DNA from: Atherinomorus stipes
Lineage: Eukaryota; Chordata; Actinopteri; Atheriniformes; Atherinidae
Direction: 5' to 3'
Length of the DNA: 64,000 nucleotides
NCBI GenBank assembly: GCA_023101725.1
Contig: JALJCO010013439.1
Coordinates: 1-64,000 of the forward strand
Shown: positions 12,340 through 24,990 of the stretch, piece by piece
Position numbering within the stretch: position 1 is the stretch's first letter
Layout: each line of letters starts with the position of its first letter
Made by a program: the position numbers and the translations under genes
The notes under the pieces: generated by a model
The model's input: the letters and a program-made list of their open reading frames with translations, nothing else
Databases searched by the model: none
What the model was told of the DNA's origin: nothing

Positions 12340-13526
12340 AGGGACTTAAGGCAAGATTAAGAAACAAAACTCGCGACTGGCGCTTCAGATTACTGCAGCC
12401 ACAAGCCAAGTCGTCACGGGAGCGTGCACAAACTGAAGCTATGATGCTGTTTACTCACCTTTCTCTCCGTAGTTATACTTTTTAGTGGTCTTTCAGTTGA
12501 TCTGGATCGTTTGCTGACGGCAGAATAATCCATAACTATCGCTTACAGTGTTTGAATTTACCGCGAACGTCTTTTTCCTGCATCAAAACTGCGGATGTAG
12601 CGTCATTTTACGTCACGTCCGCAGGGCAGTGCGGGAAATTCGGACACCGAATTGCAGCGCATGTTGCAGCACACAGCCTGGTCAAGGCAACGGAGAGAAA
12701 CATGGGTGGAAACCAAGGGGCAAACTCCGCCTCAGAACAGTGAAGCTCGCTAGCTTGTTGGAAATAGTGTAATCCTCCCTTCATCCGCTAGGGGCTGGCT
12801 CCAAGAGCGAGCAAATCCCCATAGACTCCCATGTTAAAAACGCCAACTTCACAGCAGAAATAAACAGGTTTACAGCCTGGTTCAAAAAATCATTTTAGGT
12901 TTATTAGGTCAAGTTTACCTTCATGTCAACTGTGAGGGGGGTGAATTTTTTTATAACTCATTCGTTTAGATGTTATTTATTCTTCAAATTACACATAATT
13001 AAGGGCGTATCCTTATGATTGACATGCGGCAGACCGGAAGCTCCGCCTGCCGACCGGAGGCTCCTAGTTAGCTCCTTCTTTGCTCTTAATAAGGTCTCAG
13101 TTTGTTACAGAGTCGCACAACGGCGGTGTTTAGTCAGCGAATTGCAAGTCTAAGCATGTCTTACCTTAACCATGCCGCTTAGGAGCCTTATCTTTGTTAG
13201 CTCCTCTTAGTTTCGTGTTAGCTCAGTTAGCGTTTAGCCCACAGTACGTCAGCTGTCAATCATTTGCCCCGCGGCCGCGCTGTGCCCATTTTAGGATTTT
13301 CCTGGAGTGACGACGTACGTGACACGGCAAGATGGCGACGGTAAGACACGCCCAACTGGCTTCACATTTCTCTATTCAGAAGAGACCGGAAGCTACGTCC
13401 AGTAATTATATACAGTCTATGGTGGAAACATTATTTTTGGTATTAACGCTTCATCACCCATTAGTATGAAAAAAAAAGGGACATTCGTGTTTGTTTGTTT
13501 TTTTTAAATTCCTGCCTCAAGTCCCT
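12340..13526. mobile_element. TTAA-flanked element (1.19 kb) with inner dispersed repeat
   Basis: TTAA at 12336-12339 and 13527-13530. Terminal inverted repeats are AGGGACTTAAGGCA and, reversed from the right, AGGGACTTGAGGCA. The inner part 12775-13400 is a separate dispersed repeat also present at 18328-18990. Confidence 0.75.
12775..13425. repeat. dispersed repeat, copy 1
   Basis: Shares long blocks with 18328-18990 in the same orientation, for example cacagcagaaataaac, then acagcctggttcaaaaaatc, gtcaactgtga and gctgtcaatcatttgcccc. It ends near tatacagtctatgg, a frequent terminus of fish DNA elements. Confidence 0.75.
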
Positions 13527-13988
13527 TTAAGAGCATGTTTTCCCTTTTCAGAGCAGAGCAAGTCAAACCTGATTTGGAGAATGAAAAGAGCATTTCTTAT
13601 CATAACAGTTTCTCTATTTACTCACCTGCAGCATGTTAAAATGTACCAGTCACAAACTGCACTGTAAACAACTGAATGTGTGGTAAATCTTATCAGGCCT
13701 CTATTATTTATTGTTTTGTTCAATGTTCTCTAAATAGCTGCAGCAGTGTGTAACGGTCATGCTACAGGATGGCTGTGGCGTTGGAGGAGGGCCCATTAAT
13801 TGGTGTGTACAGTCTACGGTGTTTAAATTATAGAGCTGCTAGTTCCCATGGATATTTCCATTCTGTTATAGTTTTCCCTGACAGAACTGAGAATATTAGT
13901 TAAAACCCTTCAGCGAAATTTTGCTGAAGTGTTCACTGCCACAAATTTGACTGCAAGTGAAATGTTTTCTTTGTAAAGACACTATATA

Positions 13989-14518
13989 CAGTCGTCCTCA
14001 AAATTATTCATACCCTCCAATTAAAGAAAATGCTAATGTCACAAAAGTAATTCAAAAGAAAAGAAATTAATAATAAATAAAAAAAATTAAAAAATTATAA
14101 TTTAGTGACATAGCATGTTGCGTTTGAAGTGTGGTTGAAAATAATAATTTTTTTTTTAAAAACTAACTGAACTGTGACACATTCAAGCTCCTTTCCCATG
14201 ACAGTGGACCAAAATACCTGTAACAGGTGCAGAAGTATTTTTGAACATAACAGAAAACACCTGATTGCTGTGATTGCCAGAAAGTGTTGCTCAAATTTTT
14301 TTCTTTAACTTCAAAGCCCTTCATGCTTATTTACATGTTTGATTTTTTAATATTTTTAATTTAATTTAATATTCTTTTGATCCGCTATTCAAAATCAATA
14401 TAATGATGTTCATAGAATTTTAATTTATTATCACTTTTGTCAATTTCATCTTATTTCACTGACAGATTATTTTTTCCCTTCTTTAATGGGAGGGTATTAA
14501 TAATAGTGAGGACGACTG
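13989..14518. mobile_element. mariner-like MITE family, copy 2
   Basis: TA precedes CAGTCGTCCTCAAAATTATT. The right end reversed is CAGTCGTCCTCACTATTATT (the TA after it is mutated to CA). Internal motifs are shared with copies 1, 3, 4 and 5. There is no coding capacity. Confidence 0.85.
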
Positions 14519-15268
14519 CATCCATATAATGTTTTGTACATGCAGTTTATGTAGCTTTATAAGTCTTTATCAATCTGAAGAAAAGAGTGCGTATGTGCTC
14601 ATTTCTATGTTTTAGCTGTTGCCAGAGAAGTTCTCCGTGGTCCTTGGACCTTTTTTTTTAGATTAATAGACCAAAATATAGACTTATATAGACAAAAAAA
14701 AAAGTAAACCCTCTCAGTATTATCTTATGATCCACTGTAGGTGTGTGGTGGTGTGTTTCTCTACAGAGACTCGACATTGTGCCTTTATGTTCTTTGATTC
14801 ATCATATTGTCTGTGACCCTTTTAGATAAAATTGCAATCTCAGGTGTGCAGAAAATTAGCAAGAAATTTAATTGTGGCTATTTTGTAGCCATTTTAATCA
14901 ACAATAATGATAATAATAATACATTTTATTCAAGAGACCCAAGGAAACTATACAAATCAGATCAACAAAACAAGAAATACAGCAAAAGAGAGAGGTTAAA
15001 CAATGAAAATGCAAGAAAAAAATAATGAAAAAAACAGGTTCAAAACGTTTAGATGCATCTGTCACTTGGACTTTTCCAGCTAAAAAGTAATTTAATTAAT
15101 CAGTTAAATGTGAAGCATGTAACCCATTAAGATAATCAAAATTTTCTCTTCAAATTTCCATAATTAAACCCAAATGTTTTCCTTTTACAGCCATGAAAGA
15201 CTGGAAAAGTGCTGCATGTGAAGCCTAACCTTCAGTCATACTGACATATATTTTTCTCTCTGCTGCAG

Positions 15269-15442
15269 GTGAATGCTACCTGATGGAGTGGTCAGACTGG
15301 AGCTCATGTATCAGCATCTGTGTCAAAGGAGCCGGCGTGGACTTCGGCTCGGTTCAGGTCCGCTCACGAGCCGTGTTGGCCCAGGAGCCTGAAAACCTGC
15401 TCCTCTGTCCGGACCAGATGATGGAGTCTCAGCCTTGCACCG
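15269..15442 (+). CDS. thsd7a: thsd7a exon: last full TSP1 repeat
   Basis: Internal coding exon of the single-pass membrane protein THSD7A. Its long ectodomain is built of thrombospondin type-1 repeats and is known in vertebrates for endothelial and podocyte roles. The exon has a tgctgcag acceptor, a gtgaga donor and phase 1 at both ends. The 58 residues begin (G)ECYLMEWSDWSSC, which is the WxxWxxC start of a TSP1 repeat. They continue with the arginine-layer segment QVRSRAV and end LLLCPDQMMESQPCTG. As I remember human THSD7A, the same positions read CYLKDWSSWSLC and QVRSRP. The spacing of the cysteines, including the one in the next exon, fits the family. The preceding exon lies more than 15 kb upstream, outside the window. 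Confidence 0.93.
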
Positions 15443-16126
15443 GTGAGAAGACCAGGAGGTCTGACCAATCAGATCTCTGTCTACTGAATGCTTGTGTTCA
15501 GGAAACTTGTTTGCTACACTCCAGTAGTTTCATATTTTAATTAATTCCCTTTCTCACCCACATCCTGCTGATACAACTGGAGTGTTTTTGTGTTTGCGTG
15601 AGTCAGTCAGCTCCGGGGGAGGAGCGGGGCAGCCTCTGCATGAGCTGTTTATTTTAATTCTTTATTACATCTCATAAATACCCTGAATTTCTACTTCTTT
15701 CTTGTGAAATCCTAATTTTGACATCAACCATGTCAGCAGCAGCAGCAGCATGTTTTTTCAACCTTGAAGATGAAAACTGGCGGCTGCAACTTTAGATAGC
15801 ACCTTAAAACAGATGCAAAAGTTTACTGTAAGGCCCAGTAAGGATGGTTTTTGTAGTTCTACAACATATACATATGTAAACACTTAATATTTAACTGCAG
15901 ATGTACTAATCTGTTGTGGTTCTGTTGTGGCATTTTTGCATTTTGTCCAAAGAATTTTCGATCAAGGATGGGTCATGGCACGCCACATTGTGCCAATTTT
16001 CGTGTCAAAATCGATTCAAACAATATTTCTATTTAAAAAAAAAAAAAATCATGACTCTTAAAATCATTGCAAAAGCAAAACATTGTAAAAAGCTTCAGGG
16101 AGTCTGGGAAAATCTGTGTGTGATCA

Positions 16127-17709
16127 AGGCCGGATTATCCAATGGGCATTCTGGGCAGGGGCCCACGCCCATGTGGGGCTCACTGTGAGGAAAAGAACAG
16201 AATCAGGCTCCGCTTGGCAGCAATACATGGAAATGCATCGGTTCTCCAGCCAGTAGGGGGCCCCAGAGGGCTAACCGGCTATGAATACTACAGAGCAGCA
16301 GCTCTCTCAGTGGAGAGTTTGTAACTAGACTGGTGGGCTGGTGGAGAATTAATGAAAGCGGCCCCACCACCACCTCTCGGTCTTGCTTCCAGTAGTGGCG
16401 CCTTTTTAACTTGATATGCTGCTGGCGAAATAGCATAAGGTGTGCTAGCTAATGTTCTTACAATGCCCGTAACTCTTCGACCTCTTACGCAATTGACGTA
16501 ATTTCAGCAGATTCTGAAAGCTGAGAAGTGCAGGTTTGCGCTGATATACAAGACATTACGGTAAAGACACCGGCGTCTGCGTTGTGTTCAGTTGTGCAGC
16601 GGTGAGAAAGACGATCAGAGTTGTGAATAATAGCGTCTTTCTGGAAGTTTGTTGTGTCGTTTGCACATATTATATCATAAAGTGATGGAAAAAAGATGAG
16701 ACAATCTAGACAAATACACAATTTTGTCACCCTGTGACAGAAAATAAAGTTTATCTCATTTTATGAGGAAGAAGAGAGCTCCTGCTGGATCTGTGGATGT
16801 GGATGAGGATGAGCAGCAGTTGTACACTAGATATTTATTATTACATTATGTAAAACCATTTATTTTTAATAGCTGGGGCAATTTTTCTTATTGGGTTTGT
16901 CTAAAACTGCTGTATAATTTTTTCTATTCATGACTACTGTCTTATGTATCACTTTTATTTTTATTATCTAGACCTAAAAGTAATATTGAGAGATTTAGTA
17001 GTTTCATTTTTTCCTTGAAAAAGGGGCAGAAGAATTTGCACAAAAAATATTTGTGGGAGATTTATTAAATTAATTATTGAGCTTTATTGATTTAAAAAAG
17101 AGAAAATGGACCAGGTGGACTGTAACTATTAAACTGGTAAGAGCAGGTTTATCTAATGAGGACAAGCTTCTCACATACTGGAACAAAGCAGCTGAATCGT
17201 ATTAAAAACACTTTAAAAATGAAAGAACATGACCCTCAAAGTGCTGCCTGATCCAGATGAGAGTGAGATCTCTGAAGCAGGAAGATGATGGTGCTTTCAA
17301 CCTCAATACATTATGATGTGCAACTGGAATGGATCCTGAGATGTTGACTGCTTATTGAGGTGAGCCAATGACAGTTTCTGCAGGACTTTCATGATGTGAC
17401 ATGTGAGGGCAGCTGGTCTGTAGTCATCTGGCTCGGATAATTGATAAAGACATAAGAGGAGGACAGAGAAAGAAAGAGATAGGAGGAAGACGAAAAAGAC
17501 GCAAAGAAACTCCAGATATTTACATCCGCTATAGTTTGATCGCAGTGTAATGTCTTTATGTTGTTGCTGCCAGCTGAGAAATGTTGTTTTACAATAATGC
17601 GGTGTGAAATCTGAATGATAGACATTATATATGATGTCCTTTTGGTTGTGATTGGAGGGGCCCTTCAAGACTTTGTGCCCAGGGGCCCCCGCTTCCTTAA
17701 TCCAGGCTG
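16127..17709. mobile_element. probable hAT-like non-autonomous element
   Basis: The left end AGGCCGGATTATCCAATGGG with a GGGGCCC block pairs with a right end that reads, reversed, AGCCTGGATTAAGGAAGC with GGGGGCCCC. About 1.58 kb, no transposase seen. The borders are approximate. Confidence 0.5.
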
Positions 17710-18327
17710 AATGCATGAGGGGTAAACTGAATGTGCATTAAATGTCAAGCACTGAGCCCACTATGCCATGCCACAAGTCAGCATCTCTGCAGCTGCATGG
17801 GCTCTGGAGTACCGTGGAAAACCATTTTCATCCAACACAGTCCACCGCTGTGTCTGGGAATGTAAACTGAAACTGTTTTACATGAGGAGGAAGCCATGCA
17901 CATCAGTCAGGTGCAGAAGCACCGCTGAGATGTTTGGCCACGAGCTTATTTAAGATGGACAGAAACACACGTGTTCTCTGATCAGACGAGTCCACGTTTA
18001 AGCTGCTTTTAGGACAAGACTTTTTGGTTCGTTGTGCTAAATAGAAAAATAAAACTATTTAGGCTGTTAGGTATGCAAATCAAATAAAACTTTATTTGTA
18101 AAGCACTTTTTATGCAAAGTGCTTTACATAATAAAAGCAATCAACAAACAGTATGCCCTGGCTGTCTGGTGTCCTAACACAAGCAGCAAAACAGAAAATA
18201 GAAGGACAAAACCTGAAATCCGCCATTTCTGACCTGTAAAAGAGGGAACCCATGTGGCAACCTCCGGTGACAAACTGTGAGGCCAATGCGGAAATCTGAA
18301 AAGTGCTAAAAAAAATAAGTTGTTCCC

Positions 18328-18995
18328 TCTTTATCCGCTAGGCGCTGCAAAACAGAGCAAATCCCCATGACTCCCAAAGGCCAACTTCACAGCAGAAATA
18401 AACATGTTTACAGCAGAAATAAACATGTTTACAGCCTGGTTCAAAAAATCCTTTTAGGTTTAATAGGTCTAAAAATAATAAGTTAATAATAATATATAAG
18501 CTAATAATAAGCTAATAAGTTTAACTTCATGTCAACTGTGACGAGGTTGAACTTTTTTATAATTCATCTGTTTAGATGTTATTTAATCTTAAAATTACAC
18601 ATAATTATGGGGCGTGTCCTTTTGATTGACAGGCAGCAGACTGGATGCTGGCCTGCCGGCTGGTGGCTGCTAGTTAGCTCCCTGATTGCTCTCAGGAAAG
18701 TCTCATCCTGTGGCAGAGTAGCATAACAGTGGTTTTTATTCAGCTAACAGCAATACCAAACATGCCTTACCTTTAGCCCGCCGCTTAGGGGGCTAATCTT
18801 TGTTAGCGCCTGTTAGTTTTGAGTGAGCTCGGCTAGCATTTTGCCCAGAGTACGTTGGCTGTCAATCATTTGCCCCAAGGCCGTGCTTTGCCCGTTTTTG
18901 TATTTTCCGGCAGTGATGACACAGCGAAGATGTCAACGATGGAAACTCCCAACTGGCTTCAGTTTTAGCTCTTCAAAACGACTGGGTGACGTTGC
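18328..18995. repeat. dispersed repeat, copy 2
   Basis: Homologous to 12775-13425. It differs by a 21-bp perfect tandem duplication at 18389-18409/18410-18430 (acagcagaaataaacatgttt twice), which is single in the other copy. Confidence 0.75.
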
Positions 18996-19563
18996 GAAAG
19001 GTGACGTTGCGGCCCCTTTTCATACAGGCTCTGAGAGAAGCACATCGTGGGCGGGGAAGAGGCCCGTGTCCGAGTCATCTGCTCAGAAAGAAACAGATAT
19101 CACTGTTGGATCAGGGCGAACATAGAGATGCGGAGACGAGTTCCAAGGACCATCAGCAGAAATGATGGATTGTACACTTTGTCAGACACCTGGGATGCTG
19201 TCCTCCACGGGACGCCAGACATTGGAAGGCAATATTGTCCTCTGCTGTCTGGAAAACCGAAGAACCTACGAGACACTTCACAGAAACGTGTGATGCTTCT
19301 GAGGAAGGCTTCAGGAAGTAGCTCAAACATGTCAAGGTACAAGGCAAACAGAGGTTTTAATTTCTCTCTTACAAAACAGAGCCTTTGCGTAATTTAACCA
19401 GAAGACAGTATCGTATGTTGATGGCTTAGATATTCCTGGATATGCCATGGTATACTGGAATGCTGCCACTGAGATTACGTCTTTTCCCAGAAGGGAAATA
19501 GTGATTTCAGCAGGACAATATCAGACCTCATTCTGCATGACTTCCAACAGATTCATACGCATA

Positions 19564-19565
<2 letters not shown>

Positions 19566-19595
<30 letters not shown>
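19566..19595. repeat. (TG)n microsatellite
   Basis: About 13 TG units in a row. Confidence 0.9.
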
Positions 19596-21484
19596 TGACT
19601 AGCCTGCCTGCAGGACAGATCTGTCTCTTATTGAAAATGTATCGTGCATCATAAAGAGGACAATCAGGCAACAACCACTCAACCAACATTTTTTTTACTC
19701 ATGCTCCTGACTGAATATAATGGTGGTGAGGGAAGTCAGTCCCAGGTTGTTAGCAGTTCCAGCTCGTCAATGCAGCGGAGGCCTAACACAAAAAGACACT
19801 TGCATTCCTGGTCACACCTGCAGGCTTTTTCATGTCCTGTCTGAACCTGCATGTCAGGAGAATCTGGGACACTGATAGATATGAAAAGCAAGAGCATGTT
19901 CAGTTTGGGGGTGAGTGGCGGGGGGGGGGTCTGAGCGGATTCAGGTGGAGATTTTCCCCACAGTGCAAACCTGCTGGCAGCGTTTTGCTCCAGATGTGAC
20001 CAAAACTAACAAAAATGTTAACTACTTTGTTTCTCTAATTCTACACAAGGTAAGTTAGTGTGTCCCCAGATGGGAGATCTTTAGTCAGACCTCTGAATTA
20101 GGACCTTTTCTTCTGTTCCCCGGGCACATTAATCACCCATTACTGTAGGTGCAGCGTGGACTGTGAATCATCACCACCAAAGCTCAACATACACTGTTGC
20201 CATGGGCTCTGTCTGCAGAGGCAGCCTCCCCTTACCCATCCCCTACTCCCTCCCTGGCCTCCCACTCCTCCACACCTCCATCCTTGGCTACTGTACACAG
20301 CCCCACAGCAGTCTTCACTGGCCTGACCTGATTTCACAGCATCACTCAAGGCGCAGGGGGGAGGAGTGGCCCTGCCAAGACCAGCGGAGGCGGTGGGGGA
20401 AGAGGGAGTGAAAGGCAGGGGAAGATAGAGGGCGGTGACGGAGAAAGGGAGGCTGGGGATGGAGGGAGGGATTGTTTTTGATGTGAGGCTCGCATGAGAA
20501 AAACAAAAACCAAAGCTGTGTCCCAGTTGCACACTTTTTACAGTATCCTAATTCGTAGCGTGCTTTGTCTCTGCAGCAGGATCATAATGAAAGAACTGGA
20601 AGTCAGAAAAAAAGATTCTGGTCGGCTTTCACTTCATTAGAATAAAAGAAGAAAAAAGGGGCTGCTCACAGCTGGAGGAAAAAAAAAAGCATCGATGGTG
20701 CTCCAACAGCTTCAGGGAGATGAAAGTAAAGCCTTGATGAAACACTCATCCCACTCTTCCTCAACTTGTTTTAACTTTCAGTTGGCAGGAATATAATCTC
20801 TTTCAGATGATAACAAAGCTAAAATAAGTGTAAATAGTGGAGTAGCAAATATTTATTATCATTCAGTGGCCAGAAGCAACAAAAACATGCCAATGCAAAG
20901 ATGCTAAAATCTAACGTCACTTAACACCGAGCCAAGGATGTCGATTAGACGTCGCATCCAAATTTTAGACCAAAAATTACCCAACAATAATCAGTCTGTA
21001 TTTTAGCCCGAATCAAGACCATACATACTAAACTCCTGGGTCAAACTGCTGGGTTAAAAAATGGACCAACTAATTTCTGGGTTGTTTCAACCCAGATATT
21101 TGGGTTGCTGGGTTGTTGATCCAACTTCTGGGTATTGTAGTCAATATAACCCAACTTCTGGGTCAAATATTCCACCCGAACGTAAAGGGTCCAAAAATAA
21201 CTCAATTTTCTGGGTCAAAGTAACCCAGACATAGGTGGCTTTCAGTCACGTGACCCGGACGCCGCACGAAATGCAGACGGAGGGCAAGAAGTGTTTTCCT
21301 CCGGTTCAAAACACAGCAAAGTGAATGACAGCGAGTACGCTGAGGCTTTGAATGGGCTGGTCCAGACACCATATTGCCCAAAAATACATTTATACATAAG
21401 ATATGACCCATGAAGTCTAAATAAACCAGACTGGTCTTATAATCTTGTGGATTTACCGCCATGAGGCGATGACATCATAAACCA

Positions 21485-21585
21485 TCTCACTGCTTTACAT
21501 AAAGTGTTTTATGTAAAGCACTTTGAATTGTTCTGTACATGAAATGTGCTATACAAATAAACTTGCCTTGCCTTGCCTTGCTGAC
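21485..21585 (+). repeat. SINE/LINE-type 3' tail with (CTTGC)n
   Basis: The sequence aaagcactttgaattgttct, then gtgctatacaaataaact and CTTGC repeats has the shape of fish non-LTR tails. Just before it is a 13-bp hairpin (21491-21503/21508-21520, loop gtgt). Confidence 0.5.
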
Positions 21586-21743
21586 AAAGCAACGCTCATA
21601 ACTTTACTTCTGGACATCCGATCTTAAAAATTACAACTGCAGGGGGGGACAGGTGTCCAAAATAAAGAAGTTAACGTGGTTTGGACGCGTCGGTCTCCCC
21701 CATAAGACTGAGCTTCCTTTCCAATATCGCTTTCTCTCCTTAA

Positions 21744-22365
21744 AGGGACACTGTGTAATCGGGAGCAGCTCCCTCGTACTTTTCATGCTGCATTCGTGTG
21801 AAACCGGGCAGACCGACGACAGCCGATGCATGTAAAGTTATCACCGGCCTCTATGTGAAGATGTGGTCCGTCAGTTACAGTGACATCAGTCCACATCTGA
21901 TTTGTTGTCATGGCGATGTCGTATTGTTTTCCCTGACCCATGTTTTACCGTCTTTCGCTCGGCTTCATTGATTAAAATTACATCTGGTTTGTTACCAACG
22001 GCCGTCTGCACCGACTGCACGTGAACGCAGCATCAGTGAGACACTAGTTTCTCCCCTCTGCAGCGCAGTGACTTTTCAAAGGCATTACCTCGAACTGAGC
22101 TGAAAACTCCGGTGTGTCCGGTGAGTTTCTGTGTTTTCCTACTGTCACGCTTCTCCTGAATGCAAAAACATGGCGATACGACATGGCAGCCTTCACCGAG
22201 CCGCCCCGCTCGATGTGTAAATGAATGATACGGACGGCAAATTTAGAACTTAGAGGAGCACTTCAGTTTGTTGATGGGAGTGATTACTGATTAATGAAAA
22301 AACACTTTTGAACCAAATAATCAATTTTTGTGAATAAAACACAGGAGAACGTACACAATATCCCT
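21744..22365. mobile_element. TTAA-flanked MITE (622 bp)
   Basis: TTAA at 21740-21743 and 22366-22369. Inverted ends are AGGGACACTGTGTAATC and, reversed from the right, AGGGATATTGTGTACG. It lies inside the larger element 21023-23375. Confidence 0.75.
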
Positions 22366-23499
22366 TTAAGAGGGATTTTTTCACACTGTTACGGCGTTAA
22401 CCTGTTTGTAAGCAGTGGATGTGTGAGGCTCGGCCACTATCACACACGAGGACGATCAGCTGTTTTATTTTTTTTAAAACCATAATTTGCTTCATCAGGA
22501 GACACATGTGCTGCAAAGCCCAGAATGAGGCTGCAAGCAGGGCAGAGACCCACCCGAGGTCCGCCAAAAAAAAAAAAAAAAAAGTAAAGAAAGCAATACT
22601 CATGACTTTACCTCAGTCTGTCCAATGAATGAAGCCTTCAGCAGCCGAGAAGCCGACAGTTATTCTGTTTCATGTTGGGTCAACCAGGATCCAAATAAGC
22701 TTTGAATGGCTGTCGCCTGTTTCTGCGGGTAATAGTGGGTTATGCTATTTTAAATAAATAAACTAGCTTATAATATTGCTAACGCTGAGTGTTTTTATGT
22801 GCTTGGATCTTGTATATTAATTTATCTTACTTCTGTTATCCCAAATTCCTAATCGAATTGTAGGCTGTGCATAAGTCAAACCGCATTTCTCCAAACCAGG
22901 TCTACCAGTCATAGAGATCCACAGAAACCCCCCTAAAACTGTTTTGCTGCCAGAGACAGTGGGGAAATAGCCTTAGCAATAAATAATAAAATAATGATAA
23001 ACTATCTTACCTGTTTTAGAAAGTGGTCCCTGTAAACTCTGGCATTGGTAGACTCTCCTCCTCCCAACTGAAGGCGGAGGTTTAAAATCCACATTTTGCA
23101 GTGTTGTTCTGTCAGTTTTCGACATTTTTCAACTTTGTTAAGGACAGTTTTAGGTACTCCAAAAAAAAAAAAAGTATCCTTTTCTCTGATAGCGTGACTA
23201 GAGGAGCCATAAACTGCAGACACAGAGGCATTTTCCACACAGATATTACAGGCGACTTTCCTTCTGGCCCTCCGTCTGCATTTCTCGCGCTAGCGTCTTA
23301 TGAAGGTGACGTATGACGCAACCAACCCATTAGTTGTTGCCTTTTTAACCCAGAAGTCAGAAGTTTTTAGTGTGTAGAATTTAATCCAGTATTTATCAAG
23401 TACTGAATTAAAAAAAAACTGTATAAATGATGGTAGTCTTGCGTTCCCTGTTCAGACATCATTAGTGGAAAGAAAAGTAAGGTTTGAATTTTTACCTTG

Positions 23500-24990
23500 A
23501 CAGTTTCGGTGATCAGCTGTCGCCTACATCAGAAGTTGTTTCACTGACAGCGCCTGACGTGTGTCATCCGTCAGGCCTTGACAGCCGGCTGGACAGCACG
23601 CCGAGTGACGTTCTGGTATCACCGGGCTCACCCCGCCCACACCTGAAAGGCGTTGGGAGGCAAGCCCCATGGTCCCGTCCACCACTGAGCGCGCCGCTCT
23701 CCCGCCGTACTATTTCCTTTGGAGCAGAGTGTCCCAGGTGTGGGAGAGCATGAAGCCCCCCTCGTCTCTGTTCGTGGCTCTATCTGCGCGCCTCCTGATC
23801 TCAACAGCCTCCTTAATCCACCGTTTGAGCTTGTTCTCCTCAGTGCCGATGACTCTTGCCCCGTCCCAGTCCATGACATGATTGTTTCTCTTGCAGTGGT
23901 CTGATATTGCTGATTTGAGGTCTTGATATAGTGCCGTTTCTTTCTAAGATCGTGTGAGTCGTGATGTTGTTTCCTTTTCGCATTCCTTCTGATGTTCTGT
24001 TTTTCTTGTGTTAAATGTTCTTCCAGTCTCCCTAATGTATGTATTATTGCACGATTTGCATGGTATTTCGTATATGACATTGCACTTTGTCTTCTATTTT
24101 ATCTTTTGGATGCACAAGGAGTTGTTGGAGTTTTTTGTATGGTTTGATTGCGGTCCCTACTCCGTGCTTCCTCATAATGGGTTGGATGGGTTCTGTAATT
24201 CCCGAATGTATGGTAGTGTGACTATTGTCTTGCTGTCGTCATGTGTTTTTTTCGTTTTCTTTTGTTGTTGCTTCTTGGGCTTTTGCTTATTTTTGACCTG
24301 CTGTTTTTCCTCTGTTGATGGCCCACATTGGGTACTGGCAGCGTATGAGTGCCTGCTGGATGTGTTTCTCCTCCTGTCGCCTGTCCTCCTCTTCTGTGAT
24401 GATACTGGTCCATTCATATAGTGTTCTGACAACTGAGTTTGTGTGCTGTGGGATGTTCCGAGGTCCAGAGGAGGTACTGATCTGTGTGTGTGGATTTTCT
24501 GTAAACCGTGATGCTGATGCTGCCGTCGTCCTTGTGATGAATGTTTAAGTCCAGGAAAGCCAGCGTTTTATTGTTCTCCTCTTCGTGCGTAAACTTGATG
24601 TTTCCTGTGGTGTCAATGGTGTTAAGGTGGTCTGTTATGTGTTGTGTTTGTCCGACTTTGACTTTTTCCAGAATATTGTCCAGGTATCGTTTCCACATGG
24701 TGGGTTTAAGCAGTGGAGGGGCTGCAATGATGGCTTTCTGCTCCAGGTTCTCCATGAAAAACCCACTCATTATGGCAGAGAGGGGGTCACCCGTAGCAAA
24801 TCCCTCTTTTTGTTTGTAAAGGTTATTGTTGAACTGAAAATATGTGGACTTGGCAACAAACTGTAAAAGGTTGAAAATGTCATCCACTGTGAGGTTGGTG
24901 CGTTTATGAGAACACAAAATTACTTGAAAGTAGACATGATGAACATTTTCGAGCAGTATAAATGATGGCCAAATGTTGCAATAAAACATT
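23500..24990 (-). pseudogene. Penelope-like retroelement, 5'-truncated and decayed
   Basis: The reverse strand shows an RT portion (24414-24989) with YFQFNNNLYKQKEGFATGDP, then SAIMSGFFMENLEQK, RYLDNIL, FLDLNIHHKDDG and VYRKSTHTDQYL. This is the Penelope-type RT and its C-terminal extension. After frame breaks comes a GIY-YIG-like endonuclease region (23628-24080) in a degraded form. A TTSDVGDS-like end is followed by a stop near 23513. The usual YVDD/YxDD catalytic box reads YLDN, so the second Asp is lost. Inactive. Confidence 0.8.

Larger units (their letters stand above)
1..15268 (+). other. thsd7a: thsd7a intron (partial), repeat-rich
   Basis: There is no exon in this interval. It holds the repeats listed separately. 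Stretches 2083-3000, 5000-6060, 7200-8550, 8800-9460, 10080-12335 and 14520-15268 show nothing I can name. They are AT-rich intron sequence with small CA, T and A runs. Confidence 0.75.
21023..23375. mobile_element. 2.35-kb element with CTGGGTT-rich ends
   Basis: The left end runs CATACTAAACTCCTGGGTC, then GCTGGGTTAAAAAATGG. The right end reversed is CACACTAAAAACTTCTG, then TCTGGGTTAAAAAGGCAAC. Both then give (AC)AACTAAT...GGGTT. The left arm has many CTGGGTT motifs. It carries a TTAA element (21744-22365) and a LINE/SINE tail inside. No transposase is visible. Confidence 0.5.

Noticed and set aside
17303..17716. 137-residue reverse-strand frame
   Set aside because: Falls in a probable hAT-like element and shows no known motif.
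19047..19397. 116-residue + frame overlapping another open frame
   Set aside because: No homology recalled and no splice or promoter support; left unannotated.
24008..24421. 137-residue hydrophobic frame on the + strand
   Set aside because: Antisense shadow of the Penelope-like element.
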